Assembly (NCBI RefSeq): GCF_958445495.1
Contig: NZ_CAUCSQ010000011.1
Span: 46,497 to 110,496, forward strand
Direction: 5' to 3'
Origin: an uncultured Bacteroides sp.
GTDB lineage: Bacteria > Bacteroidota > Bacteroidia > Bacteroidales > Bacteroidaceae
DNA length: 64,000 nucleotides
In this document: in pieces, positions 26,063 through 34,589 of the stretch
Layout of the letters: the number at the start of each line of letters is the position of its first letter
Numbering within the stretch: the first letter of the stretch is position 1
Translations under genes and position numbers: made by a program
Notes under the pieces: model-generated
Seen by the model: the letters and a program-made list of their open reading frames with translations, nothing else
Databases searched by the model: none
Told to the model about the DNA's origin: nothing

Positions 26063-27592
26063 TTAATAATCTTTATTTTGAGATAATTTAGGATTTGCAT
26101 TCAAAATGTCCGTAGGAATAGGAAATATATTTCTAAAGGTTTCTGAGCTTTGATCGGGATGTGCCCAGTATTTTTTCAAATATTTTCCGAAACGTACCAT
26201 ATCTTCATGACGCCATCCTTCCCATGCCAGTTCTCTGCCTCGTTCGGCATAAAGCTCATCAACTGTCAGTTCACTTGCGGAGTATGTGTCAAGACCGGCT
26301 CTTGTACGGATTTTCTTGAAGTCTGCCAGTTGGACAGCTTCACTGGTTCTGTTTTGTCTTACCAAGGCTTCCACGTACATTAATACAACATCGGCATAGC
26401 GAAAGATTGCAAAATCGTTGTCCATACTAATTGTATATTCTTTTAGAGAACCATCAGTTTGGTAATGCCATTTCCAGCAGCGTGCACCATCGTATGTCCC
26501 GCGTCCTCCGTTACTATTATAATATTTTTCTTCGGGGAAGACTGGATTGTATTCGAAACCAAGGGCTTTTCCGTTTAAATCCACTTGCGGGCCATATAAC
26601 CAGCTTTGACTTCTGCGGAGGTCTTGTTCATCGTATGTTTGGAAAAAGTCTGGTTGGCAGAGAAAACCCGACCATGGAGCTGCAGGGATATTAAATGTTG
26701 CTTGTGATGCGGCTTCGAGTGTTAGTGTATGCAGGTAAAACGCATTGTTATCACCATTAGTATATACTCTATCATAAAGAATAACAAAGATATTTTCTTT
26801 AGACCCTTCGTTTTTAATGTCAAAGTTTGTTGAATAGGAGTCTTCAATACTATAAGCGCCTATATCCATAATATCTTTACACACTTTTTCAACTTTATCA
26901 TACATAGGAGTATTAAACCATGCTTCTGCATTCAGATACATTTTGGCAAGGATACAGTAGGCGGCAGCTTGTGTGACTCGTCCATAATTGGTGGCTGAGG
27001 GTTCCCTGTCCAGATATTCGATATTGTCATTGATTTCTTTTTCCAGATAGTTAAAGATATATTCGCGACTTTTTTGTTCAGGGTATCCAGTTTCTGTATA
27101 GTCTATTGTAAAAGGAACATTTCCCCAACAGGAAATGGCCTGATAATAGTAGAAAGCGCGTAATATCTTCATTTCAGCCACAATTTTCTCTTTTCCTTCA
27201 AATTGGATAGGTGATAATTCCGTTTCATAAATAATTTCATTACATGCGGCAATACCATTAAATATCCAGTTCCATCCTGCTGTCAGTAATTTGTTTGAAG
27301 GTGGAATCTTATTTGTTTGGATTTCTTCATAACGTCCGTTACTGTACCAGGAGCCACCACAAGCGGGAACGGCACATTCATCAGAGGCTTGTAAAAGTAA
27401 AGTCCATAGGCTTTGTTCGGAATTGTAACCTTGTAATTTCGTGTAGGCTCTGCCTGCGTTGGCTATCAACTCTTTTTCATTCTTGAAAAAATTGTTCATG
27501 GATACTCCCGTATAGACTGTTTCGCTGAGATCGGTACATCCGTATGATAAGATACTGATAACGAAACTTAATAATATATTTGTCTTTTTCAT
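26063..27592 (-). CDS. SusD-like surface glycan-binding lipoprotein (locus 1)
   Basis: 509 residues with lipobox Cys19 (SYGC) followed by TDLSETVY. It has the TPR-containing SusD/RagB fold: N-terminal FFKNEKELIANAGRAYTKL, AEMKILRAFYYYQAISCWGNVPF, and the C-terminal FRYADVVLMYVEAL and RGRELAWEGWRHEDMVRFG. It forms the lid over the SusC channel and captures ligand at the cell surface. It begins 15 bases after the SusC stop. Its partner genes suggest ribosyl-containing ligands; specificity is not visible in the sequence. Confidence 0.95.
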   Translation of the reverse strand: MKKTNILLSFVISILSYGCTDLSETVYTGVSMNNFFKNEKELIANAGRAYTKLQGYNSEQSLWTLLLQASDECAVPACGGSWYSNGRYEEIQTNKIPPSNKLLTAGWNWIFNGIAACNEIIYETELSPIQFEGKEKIVAEMKILRAFYYYQAISCWGNVPFTIDYTETGYPEQKSREYIFNYLEKEINDNIEYLDREPSATNYGRVTQAAAYCILAKMYLNAEAWFNTPMYDKVEKVCKDIMDIGAYSIEDSYSTNFDIKNEGSKENIFVILYDRVYTNGDNNAFYLHTLTLEAASQATFNIPAAPWSGFLCQPDFFQTYDEQDLRRSQSWLYGPQVDLNGKALGFEYNPVFPEEKYYNSNGGRGTYDGARCWKWHYQTDGSLKEYTISMDNDFAIFRYADVVLMYVEALVRQNRTSEAVQLADFKKIRTRAGLDTYSASELTVDELYAERGRELAWEGWRHEDMVRFGKYLKKYWAHPDQSSETFRNIFPIPTDILNANPKLSQNKDY

Positions 27593-27607
27593 AACAATTT
27601 AATTTCA

Positions 27608-30541
27608 TTAAAAATTTATATTGACACCGAAAGTAAATTCTGTTGTACGTGGATAATAGCTTAAACTTTCCATGCCGGGTTCCAGTCCGGAAAGGGCTAC
27701 TTCAGGATCGACACCGGAATAACCGGTGATGCAAAATACATTCTGCGCTGTGAGGGATAATCTCAGTCTCTTAATCATTTTAGATGTGAAATCCCAAGTA
27801 TATCCGAAGGTGATATTATCCATTTTTAAATAAGAGGCATCCTCTACATATTTGGAGGAATATTTATAGGTCGTACTTGTGAAGTTTGTCTTTGACAACC
27901 AGTTGGATGAGATATTTCTGAGTCCAATACTACTTAGGTTCTCATATTCCATGGCATAGTTGTTTAGTATTTCTCCACCGATAGAGGCGCGGAGCGAAAA
28001 ACTTAAGTCAAACTTCTTATATCTGAATGTATTGCTCCAGCTAAGAGTGGCATTAGGATAGGCGCAACCGATTTTCTCCCACTGTTCTTCCGGTACGGAA
28101 CCATCAGCGTTCTGTCCTAACAATACATCTTTCCCGTCTGTGTCAGTTCCCAGCCAAATGGGGCCATAGAAAGTTCCTAATGACTGTCCTTCTATTAAAC
28201 GTTGGGTGTAGCAGGCTGCGCTGGTAGACCATCCCACTTTGTATGTTCCGTTAGTGAATTCATCATTGGTGAATTTTACTAATTTATTTTTATTGTGTGA
28301 AATGGTAAGTGAGGTGTTCCATGTAAAGTCTCTGGTGTTGAACGGTGTGCCGGATATCGTCAATTCAACTCCTTCATTTGTTACTTTCCCAACGTTTGTA
28401 AACAGGGTATTATATACATAGGGAGGAGTCGGCACGATGTAGTCATATAACAAGTTAGAAGTAGTCCGTTTGTAATAATCGAAAGTGAATGAGAGCCGGT
28501 TATTAAACATTGTCATATCAACACCAACGTTGAACTCTGCTTTTTTCTCCCATTTCAAATCCGGATTGGCATTACTTGCAGGCTGATAGGTGTTTATCCA
28601 TTGGCCATTGTAATAGAATTTGCCGGCTGTAGTCATCATCATCAAAGATTTGTAATTTGAGAAATCCTGGTTACCGGTCACTCCGTATCCGGCTCTTAGT
28701 TTCAAATCATCAATCCATTTGACATCTGAGAGGAACTTTTCCTTATTTATACGCCAACCGATACTGACTGCCGGGAACCATCCCCATTTATTATTGTCAC
28801 CGAAGCGGCTGGAACCGTCACGGCGTAAAGAAGCGGATAAAAGATATTTGTCATCGTAGTTATACATGAAACGTCCGAAGAATCCGATGTATGTATTGTC
28901 CTCTTTATTAGATGACATGCTGGCTTTGCCTTCCGTAAGATTAGTTCCTGTTCCGATATTGTGAGTCTGGTTGTCATCGAAGTCGAAACCGGAATTAGTC
29001 ATGGAGGCAGATGTGTTGTAGGTATATTGATACGTGTATCCGAGTAATGCCTGGATAGAGTGTTTTCCGAAGTTGTTTGCGTAGTTTAAGGTAGATTCAT
29101 ATTGCGTATCATTTTCCTGGTAATTTTCAATATAAGCTTGTCCGTTCGTTCCTATCAAGCTTGGATAATAATGTGTGTAGTATTCGCGTGTCTCATATTG
29201 TTCTTTATTATATGAAATGAAATTCTCCCATTTCAATCCTTTTATTGGTAATATGTTCAGAGTCGCACGGATATTTGCACCGTAATTATCATTCTTGCTT
29301 TCCATACTCCTTTCGTTTATAATCGCTACCGGATTGTAGTATTCCATTGCTTTAATACGGCTATAGCCTCCGGCCTCCGGATCACTGTCATCGTAAACTG
29401 GCTCTGTCGGATTATGTGTAAATGCTTGCATGAAGGCACTTGTAGAGGAAGGGCTGTATTTGCGATGAATAATATTAAGGTTATAATCCAAATCTATCCA
29501 TTTATCTAATAATGATTGACGAATATTGGTACGTGCCATTAGCTTTTCGGAACTATTATGCTTTTGCAATCCTTCGCTCTTTTCATAATTGAAAGAGGTG
29601 TGGTGTGAAAATTTCTCGGATCCTCCGGATATAGACAAATTATGTTTATGGCTGAACGGAGTTTGCGTAATTTCTTTGAACCAATCGGTATCACTATCAA
29701 AAATATAACTTTCCAGTTCGGGACGATATTCCTTGATGACAGACTTATATTCACTTGCCGATAGAGGTTCTGCCCTACGTGAAACTACCCCTACTGTAAA
29801 TTGTCCGTCATAGGAAACTTCTGTTTTACCGCTTCTTGCACGTTTTGTTGTGACAATGATGACTCCATTCGTACCTCTTGTTCCGTAAATGGCGGCTGCC
29901 GAACCATCTTTTAGAACGTCAATCGATTCTACTTCTTGGAAATTGATATTTCTGATATCTGCACCTGCCACTCCATCAATAATGATTAACGGACCTTGAC
30001 CTGCGGAAAGTGTGTTTGTTCCGCGAAGCAGTACCTCATATTGGGCTGTCGGATCAGCACCATTCGGATTGATAATTTGTAATCCTGCTACTTTCCCTTG
30101 CAACATTCCCATCGCATTGGTGAATGTTCCGGGATTGAGTTTATCTTTTTTCATACTGGTGACCGAGCCTGTAAGTTCTTTCTTAGTGGTAGACCCGTAG
30201 CCGATTACTACTACGTCGTTAAGTATTTTAGAGTCTTCGTACAGGTGTATGACTAGCTGTGCCTGGTTTCCTACTTGTTGTTCGATGGTTGCATAACCTA
30301 CATAAGATATGACCAATACGTCAGAAGGATTGGCTTTTACATTGAAAGTCCCGTCAACTCCTGTAATAGAACCGTTTGTCGTACCTTTGATAAGGACGCT
30401 GGCACCGATAATAGGGGTATTTGCTTCGTCGAGGACTGTACCTCTTATTACCTTTTGGGCAATAGCATCATTGCTCATCAAAGAAAATACTATTAACAAC
30501 ATACTTGTCAATAGACCGTGGATTGAACATTGTTTTATCAT
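27608..30541 (-). CDS. SusC-like TonB-dependent outer-membrane transporter (locus 1)
   Basis: 977 residues. The signal peptide ends near AIAQ, followed by a carboxypeptidase-regulatory-like domain (IRGTVLDEANTPIIGASVLIKG), a TonB-linked plug (VVVIGYGSTTKKELTGSV, YEVLLRGTNTLSAGQGPLIIIDG, YGTRGTNGVIIVTTK) and a 22-strand barrel ending YPRTTEFTFGVNINF. It imports ligands too large for porins, powered by TonB/ExbBD, and works with the SusD encoded next. It lies 20 bases downstream of ribokinase, so both are probably one transcript. At 977 residues it is on the short side for the family. Confidence 0.96.
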   Translation of the reverse strand: MIKQCSIHGLLTSMLLIVFSLMSNDAIAQKVIRGTVLDEANTPIIGASVLIKGTTNGSITGVDGTFNVKANPSDVLVISYVGYATIEQQVGNQAQLVIHLYEDSKILNDVVVIGYGSTTKKELTGSVTSMKKDKLNPGTFTNAMGMLQGKVAGLQIINPNGADPTAQYEVLLRGTNTLSAGQGPLIIIDGVAGADIRNINFQEVESIDVLKDGSAAAIYGTRGTNGVIIVTTKRARSGKTEVSYDGQFTVGVVSRRAEPLSASEYKSVIKEYRPELESYIFDSDTDWFKEITQTPFSHKHNLSISGGSEKFSHHTSFNYEKSEGLQKHNSSEKLMARTNIRQSLLDKWIDLDYNLNIIHRKYSPSSTSAFMQAFTHNPTEPVYDDSDPEAGGYSRIKAMEYYNPVAIINERSMESKNDNYGANIRATLNILPIKGLKWENFISYNKEQYETREYYTHYYPSLIGTNGQAYIENYQENDTQYESTLNYANNFGKHSIQALLGYTYQYTYNTSASMTNSGFDFDDNQTHNIGTGTNLTEGKASMSSNKEDNTYIGFFGRFMYNYDDKYLLSASLRRDGSSRFGDNNKWGWFPAVSIGWRINKEKFLSDVKWIDDLKLRAGYGVTGNQDFSNYKSLMMMTTAGKFYYNGQWINTYQPASNANPDLKWEKKAEFNVGVDMTMFNNRLSFTFDYYKRTTSNLLYDYIVPTPPYVYNTLFTNVGKVTNEGVELTISGTPFNTRDFTWNTSLTISHNKNKLVKFTNDEFTNGTYKVGWSTSAACYTQRLIEGQSLGTFYGPIWLGTDTDGKDVLLGQNADGSVPEEQWEKIGCAYPNATLSWSNTFRYKKFDLSFSLRASIGGEILNNYAMEYENLSSIGLRNISSNWLSKTNFTSTTYKYSSKYVEDASYLKMDNITFGYTWDFTSKMIKRLRLSLTAQNVFCITGYSGVDPEVALSGLEPGMESLSYYPRTTEFTFGVNINF

Positions 30542-30561
30542 AATAACAGAATTAAGGATGA

Positions 30562-31476
30562 TTATTGTATTTCTTTTCTCAAAGGTATAGATACTTGTGC
30601 TCCCATTCTGGTAACAGAAATAGAAGAGGCTTTACTTGCAAATATAATTGCATCTTTTAGATTCTTGCCTTCAGACAGAGCTACGCACAGTCCACCGCAG
30701 AATGTATCTCCGGCAGCGGTCGTGTCTACTGCTTCTACTTTGAAGGCTGGAATGTGGATAAACTCATTGTTTTCATAAGCGAGAGCTCCTTTGGCTCCCA
30801 TCGTAATAATAACAGTTTTTATGCCTTTCGAACTAATATAACGAATCGCTTCTTTTGCCGATTCATCATCTGTAATGTGCATTCCCGAGATGATTTCAGC
30901 CTCTGTGACATTAGGAATAAGAATGTCGACATTGGCTAATAAATCGTCAGGCAGTTGTTGGGTAGGGGCAGGGGCGGGATTTAATATAACGGTAATTCCA
31001 TCTTTTTTCGCCATTTTGGCTGCATAAGTGACACTCTCGATTGGAGTTTCCAACTGCATGATGACGATGGATGCCTGTTTGATGGCAGGTTCTGCATGCT
31101 GTATGTCATCAGTAGATAAAGTCCCGTTGGCTCCGGAAGCAACAACAATACAGTTTTCCCCTTTTTTGTCGACATTGATAAGAGCTACTCCTGACGGTTC
31201 CTGCGGGGTAATTCCTACATAAGTAGTGTCGATCTTTTCTTTGTGAAACATTTCCAAGGTTTCATTTCCAAAAATGTCATTCCCTATTTTACATATGAAA
31301 GTGACATCTCCTCCTAGTCTTGCAGCAGCTACGGCTTGGTTAGCTCCTTTGCCGCCATGATTCATTAAGAAGTTTCCTCCCAGAATTGTTTCTCCTGGTT
31401 TTGGTAGACGGTCTGATTTGATAACCATATCCGTATTACTGCTACCTATCACTACGATTTTCTTCTTTGTGTCCAT
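30562..31476 (-). CDS. rbsK: Ribokinase (PfkB family)
   Basis: 304 residues, typical for ribokinase, from the ATG at 31476; upstream in-frame codons lie in the promoter region. It phosphorylates ribose to ribose 5-phosphate in the cytoplasm. Visible motifs are IGSSNTDMVIKSDRLPKPGET, the substrate-binding GGKGANQAVAAARLGG, NPAPAPTQ, and the catalytic/anion-hole DTTAAGDTFCGGL. As the first gene of the minus-strand run it defines the likely end product of the locus as ribose. A related PfkB sugar kinase cannot be fully excluded, but the GGKGANQ motif favours ribokinase. Confidence 0.9.
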   Translation of the reverse strand: MDTKKKIVVIGSSNTDMVIKSDRLPKPGETILGGNFLMNHGGKGANQAVAAARLGGDVTFICKIGNDIFGNETLEMFHKEKIDTTYVGITPQEPSGVALINVDKKGENCIVVASGANGTLSTDDIQHAEPAIKQASIVIMQLETPIESVTYAAKMAKKDGITVILNPAPAPTQQLPDDLLANVDILIPNVTEAEIISGMHITDDESAKEAIRYISSKGIKTVIITMGAKGALAYENNEFIHIPAFKVEAVDTTAAGDTFCGGLCVALSEGKNLKDAIIFASKASSISVTRMGAQVSIPLRKEIQ

Positions 31477-31534
31477 ATAATGAGTATTAAGTATTAAGGC
31501 GAATTGAATCATAAATGATGCGCAATCGTTTGTG

Positions 31535-31542
31535 CAAATATA
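31535..31542 (-). promoter_or_regulatory. -7 element for the ribokinase-led operon
   Basis: Minus-strand TATATTTG matches TAnnTTTG about 60 bases before the ribokinase ATG. TTTG on the same strand at 31559-31562 is only 16 bases away, short of the usual 19-21, so the promoter may depend on a regulator. Confidence 0.5.
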
Positions 31543-31570
31543 GAAATTTTTTTCAAAACAAAATATTTTT

Positions 31571-31603
31571 CTTGCTTTTTTCTCAAATAAAATGTTATTT
31601 TTG
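31571..31603 (+). promoter_or_regulatory. Promoter of the LacI-type regulator gene
   Basis: CTTG at 31571-31574 and TATTTTTG at 31596-31603 are 21 bases apart, a near-consensus Bacteroides promoter. The predicted start leaves a leader of only about ten bases before the ATG at 31620. Confidence 0.55.
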
Positions 31604-31609
31604 CAAAAA
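31598..31609. promoter_or_regulatory. Candidate operator palindrome TTTTTGCAAAAA
   Basis: A perfect 12-base palindrome overlaps the -7 element of the regulator promoter. LacI-type proteins bind such short palindromes with a central GC or CG, so autoregulation is plausible. A-rich context makes chance occurrence possible. Confidence 0.35.
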
Positions 31610-31619
31610 ACAGCCAGTA

Positions 31620-32636
31620 ATGAAGAAAACTCTGATTGATGTATCAAAGAAAACTGGGTATTCTATCTCTACGATTTCCAGAGTCTTAAATGGAAAGTCG
31701 GAGAAATATAGAATAAGCCAGTCTGCTAAGGAGGTTATTCTGCAATCCGTTAAAGAATTGGGCTATCAGCCTGATATAGTTGCACAAAGTTTGCGCAATA
31801 ATACGACACATACTATCGGGCTTCTCGTACCGCATATAGATAATCCTTTTTTTGCCAATATAGCAAGCGTTGTCATTCGTGAAGCGCAACATTATAATTA
31901 TACAGTTATGCTTATCGATACCTTGGAAAATCCTATTCAGGAAAATAAGGCTATCGATTCGCTTCTATCACGCAAGATAGACGGAATTATTCTGGTTCCA
32001 ACCGGGGAGAATCCTTTCAAATTGGAAGAAATTAGTGTTAAAACTCCGATTGTTCTGATTGATCGCTATTTTGAGAAACATAATTTGCCATATGTGGCTA
32101 CTGATAATTATGTAGGGGCTTATCAGGCAACAAAACTATTATTGGAATCCGGTCATAATAAAATCTTATGTATTCAAGGACCTGATATATCAATTACTAC
32201 CAAAGAACGGGTACGCGGTTATTTAGATGCGCTTCGCGAGGCGGGATATTCGGAAGATGCAATGGTGAAAGGGAATGAGTTTTCTACCCAAAATGGATAT
32301 ATCGAGACTAAGTTGGCATTGAATTCCATAACTAAACCTACTGCCATTTTTGCGTTGAGTAGTACAATTCTTTTAGGAGCGGTGAAAGCGTTGAATGAGC
32401 ATAAAGTGAAAATACCGCAGGATATGTCGATTATTTCCTTTGATGATAATTTGTATTTGGATTATTTGAATCCACCTATTACTCGAATTGCCCAACCATT
32501 GGAAAATATTGGCATTATTGCTGTGAAGATGTTGATGCAAAAGATTCTGGAAGAAACAGAACTTCATTCGGAGATTCTATTAAAACCGAGTATAATAAAA
32601 CGGGATTCTATTAAAGTTGTAGGTGGAAGAGAATAG
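31620..32636 (+). CDS. LacI-family transcriptional regulator of locus 1
   Basis: 338 residues from the ATG at 31620; codons further upstream precede the promoter. The N-terminal helix-turn-helix (TLIDVSKKTGYSISTISRVLNG) and hinge are followed by a periplasmic-binding-protein-like sensor (IGLLVPHIDNPFFANIA, DGIILVPTG, PVITR-like IARIAQPLENIG). It is divergent from the ribokinase-led operon across 143 bases, the usual place for a repressor of sugar uptake. The inducer is probably ribose or ribose 5-phosphate, inferred from its target genes only. Confidence 0.92.
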   Translation: MKKTLIDVSKKTGYSISTISRVLNGKSEKYRISQSAKEVILQSVKELGYQPDIVAQSLRNNTTHTIGLLVPHIDNPFFANIASVVIREAQHYNYTVMLIDTLENPIQENKAIDSLLSRKIDGIILVPTGENPFKLEEISVKTPIVLIDRYFEKHNLPYVATDNYVGAYQATKLLLESGHNKILCIQGPDISITTKERVRGYLDALREAGYSEDAMVKGNEFSTQNGYIETKLALNSITKPTAIFALSSTILLGAVKALNEHKVKIPQDMSIISFDDNLYLDYLNPPITRIAQPLENIGIIAVKMLMQKILEETELHSEILLKPSIIKRDSIKVVGGRE

Positions 32637-33031
32637 TTTTTGGAATGAAAAGACGGTGTGATATTGTTGCTTTAACCGTTGATAGACAAAAAATATTGAT
32701 GTTGTCGGAAATGGTATATTACTATCATTTCTTTCTTCCTTCACTTATTAGGTATGGTAAAATTTCTGTACCGAATAACTCTAATTGAGGGAATACTGGC
32801 TATTCTTGTTTTGTCATTGTATATGTGTCTGTAGTGTTTTCTAAAACTGTAGGGTGAGAGAGTTTTATGGATTAAGAAAGGTATAGGTTAGGAGTTATTA
32901 TTTTTAGGGAGAAATTTAATATCTTCTATTGAATATTTAAAGTTTCATTCTCTATGGAAAATAATATTCTTTTTGAATGGTTTTTTATGAGAAAAGCTAT
33001 ACCTTTCGAGACATTTTTAATACGAATTGAA
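32637..33031. other. Gene-free AT-rich spacer
   Basis: 395 bases between the LacI-type gene and the inositol-monophosphatase-family gene. Apart from one weak hairpin at 32708-32731 I see no gene, repeat or RNA signature. Confidence 0.5.
32708..32731 (+). terminator. Weak hairpin downstream of the LacI-type gene
   Basis: GAAATGGTA pairs with TATCATTTC (one G-T pair) around a six-base loop and is followed by TTTCTTCC. It is a plausible but AT-rich terminator, 70 bases past the stop codon. Confidence 0.35.
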
Positions 33032-33835
33032 ATGTTGGATTTGAAACAACTTACAGCCGATGTCCGCCGTATTGCAGTTGAGGCCGGGCATTTCTTGAAA
33101 GAGGAACGAAGGGAATTTCATCGTGAATGTGTTGTAGAGAAACATGCACATGATTATGTTTCTTATGTGGATAAAGAATCAGAGGTACGAGTGGTGAAAG
33201 CTCTTTCAACTTTATTACCCGAAGCCGGGTTTATCACGGAAGAAGGCTCTGCCATTTATCGGGACGAACCTTATTATTGGGTAATTGACCCTTTGGATGG
33301 AACAACGAATTATATTCATGATGAGGCTCCTTATTGTGTATGTATTGCTTTGCGCAGTCGTACCGAACTTCTTTTGGGCGTTGTTTATGAGGTCTGCCGG
33401 GATGAATGTTTTTATGCTTGGAAAGGTGGTGGAGCATTTATGAATGGCGAAGAAATTCATGTTTCGGGTGTCCGGGATGTGAAAGATGCATTTGTCATCA
33501 CCGAGTTGCCTTATAACCATTTGCAATATAAACGGACTGCTCTTCATTTGATAGAACGATTATATGGGGTGGTAGGAGGTATCCGTATGAACGGCTCTGC
33601 CGCCGCTGCGATTTGTTATGTGGCTATTGGGCGTTTTGATGCGTGGGCGGAGGCCTTCCTTGGAAAATGGGATTATTCGGCTGCCGCTTTGATAGTTCAG
33701 GAAGCAGGTGGACAGGTTACAAATTTTTATGGTGAGGATTATTTTATTGAGGGACATCACATTATAGCCACGAATGGTTTCTTGCATCCTTTACTTCAAG
33801 AAATATTGGCGGAAGTTCCTCCGTTGGGTATGTAG
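33032..33835 (+). CDS. Inositol monophosphatase family protein
   Basis: 267 residues from the ATG at 33032 (MLDLKQLTADVRRIA); this matches the usual length, while an ATG at 32954 would add 26 residues not expected in the family. It is a magnesium-dependent sugar or inositol phosphate phosphatase in the cytoplasm. Motifs: EEGS, metal-binding WVIDPLDGTTN, NGSAAAAICYVA and GKWDYSAAALI. It may be SuhB-like or act on another phosphate such as 3'-phosphoadenosine 5'-phosphate; sequence alone does not decide. It precedes the comF-like gene by 43 bases. Confidence 0.9.
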   Translation: MLDLKQLTADVRRIAVEAGHFLKEERREFHRECVVEKHAHDYVSYVDKESEVRVVKALSTLLPEAGFITEEGSAIYRDEPYYWVIDPLDGTTNYIHDEAPYCVCIALRSRTELLLGVVYEVCRDECFYAWKGGGAFMNGEEIHVSGVRDVKDAFVITELPYNHLQYKRTALHLIERLYGVVGGIRMNGSAAAAICYVAIGRFDAWAEAFLGKWDYSAAALIVQEAGGQVTNFYGEDYFIEGHHIIATNGFLHPLLQEILAEVPPLGM

Positions 33836-33878
33836 GATGATTGCTTTGTTGCGCTTTCCCCACTAATATCCTGGTAGC

Positions 33879-34589
33879 ATGAAATATATATTTCTTATTA
33901 TAAAAGAGTGGCTGGGTTCATTCTTGTCTTTATTGTTTCCCCGTTGCTGTGTTGTTTGCGGCAGGGTATTGGTGAGAGGAGAGGAATGTATTTGTACAAT
34001 GTGCAATATGGATTTGCCGCGTACGAATTACCATCTTCGAAAGGACAATCCTGTAGAACTGCTTTTCTGGGGACAGATTCCTTTGGAACGTGCTACTTCT
34101 TTTTTCTTCTATCATAGGGAAGGCAATTTCCGGCGGATTCTTTATCAACTTAAATATGAGGGGCAGAAAGAAATCGGTACTATTATGGGAAGATATATGG
34201 CAGCAGAGTTGTCGCGAACCGGTTTTTTTGAGGGTATTGATGTGGTATTGCCCATACCGTTGCATAAAAAGAAGTATAAAATTCGCGGCTATAATCAGAG
34301 TGAATGGATAGCACGGGGAATCACTGCTGTAACAGGAATCCCCATAGATACAGAATCCATATTGCGTAAGAAAAATACGGAAACGCAAACACACAAATCC
34401 ATACTTGAACGTCGGGATAATGTGGAAGGTATCTTTGAACTTCAACGTCCCGAAGCACTTGTCGGGAAACACATACTGATCGTTGACGATGTGTTGACCA
34501 CCGGTTCTACTACGCTGGTATGTGCTTCTTGTCTGGTGAAAGTGGAGGGAATACGGATTAGTATATTGACGTTGGCAACGGTGGAATAA
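33879..34589 (+). CDS. comF: ComF-family phosphoribosyltransferase-like protein
   Basis: 236 residues. An N-terminal zinc finger (CVVCG and CTMCNMDLP) precedes a phosphoribosyltransferase fold with VLPIPLHKKKYKIRGYNQSEWIARGI and the PRPP-binding loop ILIVDDVLTTGST. ComF proteins take part in DNA uptake in competent bacteria and are also implicated in purine or DNA metabolism elsewhere. Its 3' end overlaps the converging GH43 gene by 32 bases, so both C-termini are encoded on the two strands of the same DNA. Confidence 0.92.
   Translation: MKYIFLIIKEWLGSFLSLLFPRCCVVCGRVLVRGEECICTMCNMDLPRTNYHLRKDNPVELLFWGQIPLERATSFFFYHREGNFRRILYQLKYEGQKEIGTIMGRYMAAELSRTGFFEGIDVVLPIPLHKKKYKIRGYNQSEWIARGITAVTGIPIDTESILRKKNTETQTHKSILERRDNVEGIFELQRPEALVGKHILIVDDVLTTGSTTLVCASCLVKVEGIRISILTLATVE

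Noticed and set aside
34558..34589. comF/GH43 overlap as a frameshift or assembly error
   Set aside because: Both proteins end naturally with normal family lengths, so a true convergent overlap is simpler.
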